64,000 nucleotides of DNA from Ensifer sp. BR816 (GTDB lineage: Bacteria > Pseudomonadota > Alphaproteobacteria > Rhizobiales > Rhizobiaceae). The notes under the pieces were generated by a model that had not been told where the DNA came from, made no database searches, and saw only the letters and a list, made by a program, of their open reading frames with translations. Location of the stretch: the NCBI RefSeq assembly GCF_000378985.1, contig NZ_KB905370.1, positions 434,001 through 498,000 on the forward strand. The letters are read 5' to 3'. Position 1 is the first letter of the stretch, and every line of letters starts with the position of its first letter. Below, piece by piece: positions 25,722-33,434 of this stretch. A program made the translations under genes and the position numbers.

Positions 25722-26891
25722 ATGAAAATTTCCGCTGCGATCGGCAATGCCCTGCCGGAACTCGTCGCCATTCGCCGCGACCTGCACGCCCATCCGGAAC
25801 TCGGACTGGAGGAGACGCGCACATCGGCCTTCATCGCCGGCCACCTCGAAGCACTCGGCTACGAGGTGACGACGGGACTGGCGAAAACCGGCGTCGTTGG
25901 CACACTCAGGAATGGCAGCAGCCCCCGTTCGATCGGCATCCGCGCCGATATCGACGCCTTGCCGATCCATGAGGAGACCGGCCTCGACTATGCCAGCACG
26001 ACGGTGGGGCTGATGCATGCCTGCGGCCACGACGGCCACACGGCAATGCTGCTCGGCGCCGCCCGGGCGCTTGCCGAGCGGAAGAATTTCGACGGCACCG
26101 TCCACCTCATCTTCCAGCCGGCCGAGGAGAATTTCGGCGGTGCGAAGATCATGATCGACGAGGGCCTGTTCGAAAGATTTCCCTGCGACGCTGTCTTCGC
26201 GCTCCACAACGAGCCGAATCTCCCCTTCGGGCAGTTTGCATTGCGTGAGGGCCCGATCGGGGCGGCCGTCGACGAGGCGCGGATCACCGTGCACGGCCGC
26301 GGCGGCCACGGCGCCGAACCGCAGGAGACGGCCGACCCGATCGTCTGCGGCGCCAGCATCGTCATGGCGCTGCAGACGATCGTGTCGCGCAACATCCATC
26401 CGATGGACCCGACCGTCGTCACGGTCGGCGCCTTCCACGCGGGTTCGGCGAGCAACATCATTCCGGAACGGGCGGAGATCGTCGTCGGCATCCGGTCCTT
26501 CGATCCGGTGGTTCGCGACGAACTGGAACGCCGAATCCGGATGATCGCCGAGGTGCAGGCGGCGAGCTTCGGCATGCGCGCCACCGTCGACTACCAGCGC
26601 AGCTATGACGCGACGATCAATCACAAGGCGGAGACGGATTTCGTCCGCGACCTGGCGATCCGCTTCGCCGGGGCGGACAAGGTCGTCGATCTGGCCCGGC
26701 CCTATATGGGCAGCGAGGACTTCGCCTATATGCTTAAAGAGAGGCCCGGGACCTATTTCTTCCTGGGGTCGCGGGCGACCGGCGAGGAGAAGCCGCTCCA
26801 TCACCCCGGCTACAACTTCAACGACGACCTGCTGCCGATCGGCGCCGCCTTCTGGACGGAACTCGCCGAGGCCTATCTCGCGCGTCCCTGA
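25722..26891 (+). CDS. M20 family amidohydrolase (hippurate hydrolase-like)
   Basis: A 389-residue metallopeptidase of the M20D group. It shows the metal-site motifs IRADIDALPIHEETGL and HACGHDGHTAMLLGAA, QPAEENFGGA with the catalytic Glu, HGRGGHGAEP in the lid domain and the late YMGSEDFAYML metal ligand. Family members cleave N-acyl amino acids to a free amino acid and an acid. The ATG at 25722 follows the permease stop by one base (TGACATG), so it is coupled to the transporter, which suggests that the imported substrate may be an acylated amino acid, perhaps N-acyl-arginine, that is freed inside. The exact substrate is not determined. Confidence 0.88.
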   Translation: MKISAAIGNALPELVAIRRDLHAHPELGLEETRTSAFIAGHLEALGYEVTTGLAKTGVVGTLRNGSSPRSIGIRADIDALPIHEETGLDYASTTVGLMHACGHDGHTAMLLGAARALAERKNFDGTVHLIFQPAEENFGGAKIMIDEGLFERFPCDAVFALHNEPNLPFGQFALREGPIGAAVDEARITVHGRGGHGAEPQETADPIVCGASIVMALQTIVSRNIHPMDPTVVTVGAFHAGSASNIIPERAEIVVGIRSFDPVVRDELERRIRMIAEVQAASFGMRATVDYQRSYDATINHKAETDFVRDLAIRFAGADKVVDLARPYMGSEDFAYMLKERPGTYFFLGSRATGEEKPLHHPGYNFNDDLLPIGAAFWTELAEAYLARP

Positions 26892-26986
26892 AGTTCCAAC
26901 GCCGCGCGTCCCATCGGTAGCTGCGGTCGCAAATGCCGCAGGCGAAACATTGCCGCAGTGTGACAACGTGGCGGTTCGCCCTTCAT

Positions 26987-27009
26987 TGACGTTTGGCAAT
27001 ATTGCGTCA
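26987..27009. promoter_or_regulatory. Palindrome upstream of the quinol oxidase operon
   Basis: TGACG (26987-26991) pairs with CGTCA (27005-27009) and a perfect GCAATATTGC palindrome (26996-27005) lies between and partly inside. It is about 80 bases before the oxidase start. It does not match the FNR/FixK box well. It may be an operator or part of the promoter. Confidence 0.3.
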
Positions 27010-27090
27010 GATTCAATCGCACGATGCAGATCGCTGATACGAGATGCATTCGCGTCTGATCTGCCGGCTTCCGTCTGAAAGGATTGCGCC

Positions 27091-28506
27091 GTGTTTGAAG
27101 CCTTCGATGCGACACTGCTTGCGCGCATTCAGTTCGCCTTCACGGTCTCGTTTCATATCATCTTTCCCGCTTTCTCCATCGGGCTCGCCAGCTATTTGAC
27201 GGTTCTGGAGGCGCTTTGGCTCTGGAAGAAGGACGCGGTCTATCTGGAGCTCTTCAACTTCTGGAAGACGATCTTCGCCGTCGCCTTCGGCATGGGCGTC
27301 GTCTCCGGAATCGTCATGTCCTACCAGTTCGGCACCAACTGGAGCGTGTTCTCCGACAAGGCCGGCCCGATCATCGGGCCGCTGATGGGCTACGAAGTGC
27401 TGACCGCTTTCTTTCTCGAGGCCGGCTTTCTCGGCGTCATGCTCTTCGGCTTGAACCGGGTGGGGCCAGGCCTGCATTTTCTCGCGACAGCCATGGTCGC
27501 CACCGGCACGCTGATCTCGGCCACCTGGATCTTGTCCGCGAACTCCTGGATGCAGACCCCGGCGGGCTTTGCCATGAACGAGGCCGGGCAATTCATGCCG
27601 GTCGACTGGTGGGCGATCGTCTTCAATCCGTCCTTCCCCTACCGCCTCGTCCATATGGTGCTTGCCGCCTATTTGACGACGGCCTTCGTCGTCGGCGCCT
27701 GCGGCGCCTGGCATCTCTTGCGCAAGACCGCACCACGCCGCGCCCGAAAAATGTTCTCGATGGCGATGTGGATGGCGGCCATCGTCGCGCCGATCCAGAT
27801 TTTCGCCGGCGACCAGCACGGGCTCAACACGCTCGAGCACCAGCCGGCCAAAGTGATGGCGATGGAAGGCCACTTTCACAGCCATCCCGACGGTGCTCCG
27901 CTGGTTCTCTTCGGCATTCCGAATTCGGCGGAGAAGCGCATCGACTACGCGATCGAAGTGCCAAAACTGGGGAGCCTCATCCTGAAACACGATCTCGATG
28001 CGCCGCTTGCCGGATTGGACACGATTCCCGAGGAACTGCATCCGCCGGTCCCTGTCGTTTTCTGGTCGTTCCGCATCATGGTCGGCATGGGCTTGGCCAT
28101 GCTCGGCATCGGGCTATGGTCTCTCTGGTGTCGGTATCGCGGGACACTTGCTACCAGTGCCTGGCTGCATCGCATGGCAGTGGCAATGGGTCCGGCGGGG
28201 TTTGTCGCAGTGCTTGCCGGCTGGATCACGACCGAGGTCGGGCGACAGCCCTATACGGTCTATGGCCATTTGCTGACGGCCGATTCGGTATCACCGATCG
28301 AGGCTCCGGCCGTCGGCGCGTCGCTCCTCGCCTTCATCATCGTCTACTTCCTCGTCTTCGGCGCCGGCACCTTCTACATCCTGCGGCTGATGGCGCGCCT
28401 GCCGCGCGATACCATGCCGGAGCTCGACGAGGGGCCGCTGCGCACAGCCGGCGTCACCCCTGGCCCGGCAGCGGTGAAACCCCATGGAGGCCCGCATGGC
28501 CATTGA
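27091..28506 (+). CDS. Cytochrome bd-type ubiquinol oxidase subunit I (CydA/CioA)
   Basis: A 471-residue inner-membrane protein with nine predicted segments. His22 (VSFHIIFPAFSIG), the His in YRLVHMVLAAY and the Met in FWSFRIMVGMG are the three heme ligands of bd oxidases; Glu pairs lie in GYEVLTAFFLEAGFLG. The quinol loop is short, and the GWITTEVGRQPY motif is present, so the CioA (cyanide-insensitive) subtype is favoured over long-Q-loop CydA. It reduces O2 to water with electrons from quinol under low oxygen or when cytochrome c oxidases are blocked. GTG start at 27091 with AAAGGA upstream. First gene of a three-gene operon; no cydCD transporter genes adjoin. Confidence 0.93.
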   Translation: MFEAFDATLLARIQFAFTVSFHIIFPAFSIGLASYLTVLEALWLWKKDAVYLELFNFWKTIFAVAFGMGVVSGIVMSYQFGTNWSVFSDKAGPIIGPLMGYEVLTAFFLEAGFLGVMLFGLNRVGPGLHFLATAMVATGTLISATWILSANSWMQTPAGFAMNEAGQFMPVDWWAIVFNPSFPYRLVHMVLAAYLTTAFVVGACGAWHLLRKTAPRRARKMFSMAMWMAAIVAPIQIFAGDQHGLNTLEHQPAKVMAMEGHFHSHPDGAPLVLFGIPNSAEKRIDYAIEVPKLGSLILKHDLDAPLAGLDTIPEELHPPVPVVFWSFRIMVGMGLAMLGIGLWSLWCRYRGTLATSAWLHRMAVAMGPAGFVAVLAGWITTEVGRQPYTVYGHLLTADSVSPIEAPAVGASLLAFIIVYFLVFGAGTFYILRLMARLPRDTMPELDEGPLRTAGVTPGPAAVKPHGGPHGH

Positions 28507-29500
28507 CCTGCCGTTCATCTGGGCCGCGCTTATCGCCTTCGCGGTGCTCGCCTATGTGGTGCTCGACGGCTTCGACCTCGGCGTCGGCATTCTCTTTCCG
28601 TTTTTCCCGGAGAAACACGATCGCGATGTGATGATGAATTCCGTGGCACCGGTGTGGGACGGCAACGAGACCTGGCTGGTGCTCGGCGGCGGCGGCCTGA
28701 TGGCCGTCTTCCCGCTCGCCTATGCGACGGTGCTGCCGGCGCTCTATGCACCGATCATCGCCATGCTTCTCGGCCTTATCTTCCGCGGCGTCGCCTTCGA
28801 ATATCGCTGGCGTACGCGGCGCGGCGAGTTTTTGTGGAACTGGGCCTTTGCCGGCGGCTCGACGCTCGCAGCCTTTTCCCAGGGGCTGGCGCTCGGCGCG
28901 CTGGTCCAGGGAATTCCTGTCGAGGACCGGGCCTATGCCGGCGGCTGGTGGGACTGGCTGACGCCGTTCTCGATCGTCACCGGCTTGGCGATCGTCGTCG
29001 GCTACGCACTGCTCGGCGCGACCTGGCTGATCATGAAGACGCAGGGCGAACTTGCCGAGCAGGCCCGCGCGATCGCCCTCAAAAGTGCCTTCGCCACAGT
29101 TGCGGCGATGGGCATCGTCAGCCTGTGGACGCCATTTCTCGAGCCGGTCTATCTGCAGCGCTGGTTCGGCTGGCCGACGGCGATCTTCAGCGTCATCGTG
29201 CCGCTGCTCGTTCTCGGCTGCCTTTACCTGCTGCTCAAGGGCATCCAACAGCGCCACGACCGCCAGCCCTTCATCGCCGCCCTCGGCCTCTTCCTGCTCG
29301 GCTATATCGGCATCGGTATCAGCTTCTACCCTTATATGGTGCCGCCGTCGCTGACCATCTGGGACGCTGCGGCGCCGAACGACAGCCTCGCTTTCCTGCT
29401 CGTCGGCGCGCTCGTGCTGGTGCCGATCATCCTTGCCTATACGGCCTATGCCTACTGGGTGTTCCGCGGCAAGGTTGATCCGGAAGAGGGCTATCACTGA
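28496..29500 (+). CDS. Cytochrome bd-type ubiquinol oxidase subunit II (CydB/CioB)
   Basis: A 334-residue membrane protein with eight or nine predicted segments, partner of the preceding subunit I. The N-terminal LDGFDLGVGIL and the NSVAPVWDGNETWLV motif are the hallmarks of the family, followed by RGVAFEYR. The ATG at 28496 is chosen because TGGAGG lies 6 bases upstream; it overlaps the end of subunit I by 11 bases. Its stop overlaps the start of a small third ORF (TGATG). Confidence 0.93.
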   Translation: MAIDLPFIWAALIAFAVLAYVVLDGFDLGVGILFPFFPEKHDRDVMMNSVAPVWDGNETWLVLGGGGLMAVFPLAYATVLPALYAPIIAMLLGLIFRGVAFEYRWRTRRGEFLWNWAFAGGSTLAAFSQGLALGALVQGIPVEDRAYAGGWWDWLTPFSIVTGLAIVVGYALLGATWLIMKTQGELAEQARAIALKSAFATVAAMGIVSLWTPFLEPVYLQRWFGWPTAIFSVIVPLLVLGCLYLLLKGIQQRHDRQPFIAALGLFLLGYIGIGISFYPYMVPPSLTIWDAAAPNDSLAFLLVGALVLVPIILAYTAYAYWVFRGKVDPEEGYH

Positions 29501-29607
29501 TGAGCGCGCTCGGGCGCAGGATTCTCTGGTTCGTCGGGCTCTGGCTCGCCGGCGTCGCGGCGGTCAGCGTGGTCGGCCTCGCAATCAAGCTTGCGCTCGG
29601 CGGTTAG
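29500..29607 (+). CDS. Small CydX-like/DUF2474-type oxidase subunit (35 aa)
   Basis: A 35-residue frame starting at the ATG that shares its A with the subunit II stop (TGATG) and ending at a TAG at 29605-29607. The peptide has a basic start (GRRILWF) and a single membrane helix of about 20 residues, ending in IKLALGG. Third genes of this size and layout follow bd/Cio oxidase operons (CydX, CbdX, DUF2474) and stabilise the heme-bearing complex. Position and shape strongly support it although it is too short for routine gene callers. Confidence 0.8.
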   Translation: MSALGRRILWFVGLWLAGVAAVSVVGLAIKLALGG

Positions 29608-29774
29608 AAAGCCCCGCTCAAGTTTGCGCGCCTACCGTCTTCCCACACATCGGCAGGCAATCGCCGGCAGAGACAGGACCGCACCCTACTCCCCAGCGAT
29701 CGCCTGCCGAGGTGACCAGTTTCGGCTGGAGCGGGACAAGCTTCTGGTCAGCTTTAGCACACGATCCATGTTCT

Positions 29775-29809
29775 TTCGTCATCCTCCGGTCAAGCCCGAG
29801 GATGACGAA
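29775..29809. repeat. Short palindromic repeat
   Basis: TTCGTCATCCTC (29775-29786) and GAGGATGACGAA (29798-29809) are perfect 12-base inverted arms around a GGTCAAGCCC core. The same words occur in the larger repeat at 59938-60058. The surrounding 29608-29964 gap shows no gene; it also contains a CGGCAGGC/GCCTGCCG pair near 29651-29710. Confidence 0.6.
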
Positions 29810-29964
29810 GCATGAGGATGGCATGGCGTACCACGACGCGCTAAGCACGCTGCAAGGGCTGTCTCTCAAGCGCCGCACCGTTTTTCCCCTTCTCAGCCGG
29901 CATCCCCTTTGCTAGCAGTTCGGCGCAAGAAAACGGGGCGCGATCCGCCCCGCAGGAGCCGGAT

Positions 29965-30270
29965 ATGCAGAAGAGCCCCGCAGAATGCACGACGATGGCG
30001 GATGTGCGCGCCGAAATCGATCGGCTCGACCGCGCCCTGATGTCGCTCTTTGCCGAGCGCTGGGGCTATATCGACCGCGCTGCCGAAATCAAGCGTCCGC
30101 TGAACTTGAAGGCCGACATTCCGGCGCGCGTCGCCGAGGTCCGGGAGAATGCCCGCAGGCACGCAATCGAGTTCGGCCTGGAGCCGGGCTTCTATGAGGG
30201 CCTGTGGGCGCAACTGATCGAGCATGCGATCGCGCATGAGCGTCGCCTCCTCGGTGAAGACGAGGGATAG
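29965..30270 (+). CDS. Chorismate mutase, AroQ type
   Basis: A 101-residue all-alpha protein with the AroQ pattern: MADVRAEIDRLDRALMSLFAERWGYIDRAAEIKR with the active-site Arg and Lys, then a second half ending in the EGLWAQLIEHAIAHE helix. It converts chorismate to prephenate for Phe/Tyr synthesis. No secretion signal is present. ATG at 29965 has AGGAG about 7 bases upstream. It ends 13 bases from the convergent galE gene. Similar size to PchB, but no salicylate genes are near, so a housekeeping mutase is more likely. Confidence 0.88.
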   Translation: MQKSPAECTTMADVRAEIDRLDRALMSLFAERWGYIDRAAEIKRPLNLKADIPARVAEVRENARRHAIEFGLEPGFYEGLWAQLIEHAIAHERRLLGEDEG

Positions 30271-30283
30271 GACTCGAGCCGCG

Positions 30284-31318
30284 TCAGCCGTTGGCTACCA
30301 GCCGCCCGTCGTCGCCGCGCCCATCGTCGAAACTGTTCTTGCGGCTGAGATAGCCTTCCCAGTCGAAGGCGCTCTGGACGATATGCTCGAGGCTGGCATG
30401 GGTCGGGACCCAGTCGAGCTTCAACCGCGCCATGCTTGGATCGGCGACCACCTGGGCCGCATCGCCCGGGCGCCGCGGGGCATAGTCGACCCGGAAATTT
30501 CGGCCGGAAACCTGGCGCACCGTGTCGAGGACCTGCAGCACGGAAAAGCCGTCGCCATAACCGCAATTGGCGACGAGCGGCTCGCCGCCGCAGCTCAGAT
30601 AATCAAGCGCTTTCCGATGCGCGGCAACCAGATCGCTGACATGGATATAGTCGCGAATCCCGGTGCCGTCCGCCGTCGGATAGTCGGTGCCGAAGACATC
30701 GACCTTGCGGCGCCTGCCGAGCGCAGCTTCACAGGCAACCTTGATGAGATGGGTGGCGCCGAAGGTCGACTGGCCGGCGCGACCCAGCGGATCGGCCCCA
30801 GCGACGTTGAAATAGCGCAAGGCGACATAGCTGAAATCATGCGCCGCGGCCGCGTCCTCGAGCATGATTTCCGACATCAGCTTGGAACGGCCATAGGGGC
30901 TTTCCGGGCGCAAGGCCGCCGTTTCCTTGACCGGATCCGGCGTATCCTGGGTGCCGTAGACAGCCGCCGTCGACGAGAAGACGAAGCGGCGCACGCCGGC
31001 CTCCACGGTCGCGGCAATCAGCGTGCGCGTCTTCGCCGTATTGTTCTCGTAATAGGCAAGCGGCTTGGAAACGGATTCCGGCACGACGGCCGAGCCGGCA
31101 AAATGGACGACGGCGTCGATCGTGTTTTCGGCGAAGATCCGCGCCAGCACCGCGCGATCGCCGACATCGCCGAAATAGAATCGCGCCTCCGGCGCCACCG
31201 CCCAGCGGAACCCGGTCGTCAGGCTGTCGAGCACGACGACGGCCTCGCCCGCGTCGAGCAACGACCAGATCATATGGCTGCCGATATAGCCCGCTCCGCC
31301 CGTCACCAATATGGCCAT
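30284..31318 (-). CDS. galE: UDP-glucose 4-epimerase
   Basis: A 344-residue extended SDR with the GGAGYIGSH NAD motif at residues 6-14, catalytic SSTAAVYG serine region and the YxxxK motif in SPYGRSK, then RYFNVAGAD typical of GalE. It interconverts UDP-glucose and UDP-galactose for surface polysaccharides. Rhizobia often have another copy called exoB with exopolysaccharide genes; this one stands alone, convergent with chorismate mutase. The C-terminal tail after residue 325 is Asp/Gly-rich and variable. Confidence 0.9.
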   Translation of the reverse strand: MAILVTGGAGYIGSHMIWSLLDAGEAVVVLDSLTTGFRWAVAPEARFYFGDVGDRAVLARIFAENTIDAVVHFAGSAVVPESVSKPLAYYENNTAKTRTLIAATVEAGVRRFVFSSTAAVYGTQDTPDPVKETAALRPESPYGRSKLMSEIMLEDAAAAHDFSYVALRYFNVAGADPLGRAGQSTFGATHLIKVACEAALGRRRKVDVFGTDYPTADGTGIRDYIHVSDLVAAHRKALDYLSCGGEPLVANCGYGDGFSVLQVLDTVRQVSGRNFRVDYAPRRPGDAAQVVADPSMARLKLDWVPTHASLEHIVQSAFDWEGYLSRKNSFDDGRGDDGRLVANG

Positions 31319-31497
31319 GGCTGATTTTCCACCCCGATAAATCCCGGGAACAGCAAAGACGGGCGATGCTTACGGAATTGGTAAATCGGGGCGCCGGAGC
31401 CACCATTCTCCGCCACTTCTCGTCCGCGTGGTTAAGTCCGGGCGACGACAATCATTCGGATTTTATCGATCGGCCCGGAGTGGACGAAATTCTGGCA

Positions 31498-32664
31498 TCA
31501 GCGGTCGAGGACGTAGGCGCGCAGCCGGTCCGCGGCTTCCGCGATCTGGGCCGGATCGCGCAGGAAGCAGGCGCGCATGAAGAGCGATCCGCCTTCGCCG
31601 AAGGCCGTTCCGGGCGCGAGGCCGACGCCGGTCTTGTCGACGATGTCGAGCGCGGTACGGCGCGAGTCCGTGACGCCATCGATCTTCAGGAAGGCGTAGA
31701 TCGCCCCGTCCGGCTTCAGGGTCTCAACGCGGTTGGTGGAGATCAGTGCATCGCAAAGCAGATCGCGATTGCGCCTGGCCTTGGCAACATTATCGTCGAC
31801 GAAGCCGTCCCCTTCATCCAGGGCGACGACCGCGCCGCGCTGCATGAATTGCGCAACCCCGGAGGTCGAATACTGGATCAGGTTCTCGAGCACCTGGCCC
31901 ATTGCCGGCGGCGCCACGATCCAGCCGACGCGCCAGCCGGTCATCGCCCAGTTCTTGGAGAAGGAATTGACGAAGAGGATGTGCTCGTCCGCCTCCATGA
32001 TGTCGAGAAACGACGGCGCGCGTCCGCCGACATAGGCGTAGAGCGCATAGATCTCGTCGGCGATGATCCAGATGCTATGCTTGCGCGCCAGCGCCAGGAT
32101 GGCCTTGAGATCGTCCTGCGTCGCCGTCCAGCCGGTCGGATTGGACGGGGTGTTGATGAAGAGCGCCCGTGTCTTCTCCCCGATCGCCTTCTCGAGTCGG
32201 TCGAGATCGAGCTGCCACTTGCCGTTCTCGAAGCGCAGCGGCACCGAGACCGGCCGTACGCCGGAGAGGTCCGCGGCGGCCGCGAAATTCGGCCAGGCTG
32301 GGGTCAAGAGCACTATCTCGTCGCCGGGCGAGGCGATCGCCTCGATCGCCAGCTTGATCGCCTGCATTCCCGATCCGGTGACGTAGAAATTCTCCGGCGC
32401 GAGCGTCTTCTGGAAGCGGCGCTGATAGTAGCGCACCAACGCCTCGCGCAGCGGCGGGATGCCGCGCTGCCACGTATAGAAGGTCTCGCCAGCCACCAGT
32501 GCTTCCGCCGCTGCCCGGCTGATGAATTCCGGCGTCGGAAGATCGCCCTCGCCGACCCAGAGCGGAATGAGTCCGTCGCGGCCGCGCGCATAGTTCACCA
32601 CTTCGACGATGCCGCTTTCGGGCGCCGAAACTGCGCGAGGGCTGAGGTTGGTGATGTTCGTCAT
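31498..32664 (-). CDS. PLP-dependent class I aminotransferase
   Basis: A 388-residue fold-type I aminotransferase with NTPSNPTGW, IIADEIYALY, the Schiff-base Lys in NSFSKNWAMTGWRVGW and a C-terminal Arg. It is close to the AspC-like aspartate/aromatic group but the amino donor cannot be set from sequence. The ATG at 32664 has CAGGAG 9 bases upstream, which decides against a start 19 codons earlier. It lies between galE and mscL on the same strand, 105 bases after mscL; no metabolic partner gene is adjacent. Confidence 0.9.
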   Translation of the reverse strand: MTNITNLSPRAVSAPESGIVEVVNYARGRDGLIPLWVGEGDLPTPEFISRAAAEALVAGETFYTWQRGIPPLREALVRYYQRRFQKTLAPENFYVTGSGMQAIKLAIEAIASPGDEIVLLTPAWPNFAAAADLSGVRPVSVPLRFENGKWQLDLDRLEKAIGEKTRALFINTPSNPTGWTATQDDLKAILALARKHSIWIIADEIYALYAYVGGRAPSFLDIMEADEHILFVNSFSKNWAMTGWRVGWIVAPPAMGQVLENLIQYSTSGVAQFMQRGAVVALDEGDGFVDDNVAKARRNRDLLCDALISTNRVETLKPDGAIYAFLKIDGVTDSRRTALDIVDKTGVGLAPGTAFGEGGSLFMRACFLRDPAQIAEAADRLRAYVLDR

Positions 32665-32769
32665 CGGCGGCGGGCTCCTGAATTTCCCGGCGCTTCTAGA
32701 CGCTTTCGCGCCTGCGATCACGCGATTTTCTCTGACGGATTTATCGATTCCTGTGATGATTCGCTGCCG

Positions 32770-33198
32770 TCAGGCGCGTTGCTTCAGGATATCCCTTATT
32801 TCCGACAGGAGTCGGACATCCTCAGGCGGCGGAGCTGCCGGGGCCGGTGCCTTCTCCCGTTCCACCGAGGCGCGGATGCGGTTCACCACCTTGACCAGCA
32901 GGAAGATGATCCAGGCAAGGATCAGGAAGTTGATGAACACGGTGATGAAGCTGCCATAGGCGAAGACGGCGCCTTGCTGGCGGGCGGCGGCAAGCGTCGG
33001 CGCGGTGACGTTGGCGGAAAGCGGCAGGAAATAGTTGGAGAAATCGAAGCCGCCGCCGGTAATCGCGCCGACGACCGGCATCACGAGATCGTCGACGACC
33101 GACGTGACGATCTTGGTGAAGGCGGCGCCGATGATCACGCCGACTGCCAGGTCCATCACATTGCCGCGCGCGATAAACTCTTTGAATTCGTTCAGCAT
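32770..33198 (-). CDS. mscL: Large-conductance mechanosensitive channel MscL
   Basis: A 142-residue protein matching MscL throughout: [23 protein letters not shown] (amphipathic helix and first membrane segment with the gate), a periplasmic loop with FDFSNYF, the second segment [19 protein letters not shown], and a C-terminal helix. It opens as a pentamer on hypo-osmotic shock. ATG at 33198 with GGAGAG 4 bases upstream. A Pro/Ala-rich linker precedes the last helix. Probably its own transcript. Confidence 0.95.
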   Translation of the reverse strand: MLNEFKEFIARGNVMDLAVGVIIGAAFTKIVTSVVDDLVMPVVGAITGGGFDFSNYFLPLSANVTAPTLAAARQQGAVFAYGSFITVFINFLILAWIIFLLVKVVNRIRASVEREKAPAPAAPPPEDVRLLSEIRDILKQRA

Positions 33199-33434
33199 AC
33201 GTCTCTCCATGATATCCCCGTCCTGGAACGGCTGGCCGCGCCTGTCCCGCGCGGCAACCGCTGGTAGGAATCTAGACGAAAGCTCGGTGCGATGGAACCG
33301 CCCTTCGAGATCAAGGTGGGCAGCGGCACGTAACACGCGACGGCCGCCCCGTCCCGTCTTGGACTTAAGACGCATAAAGCAGCCAATTCTCAATGGGATG
33401 GACTTGCCCTATGCTGCCCGTCGAGGAGTGAGGC

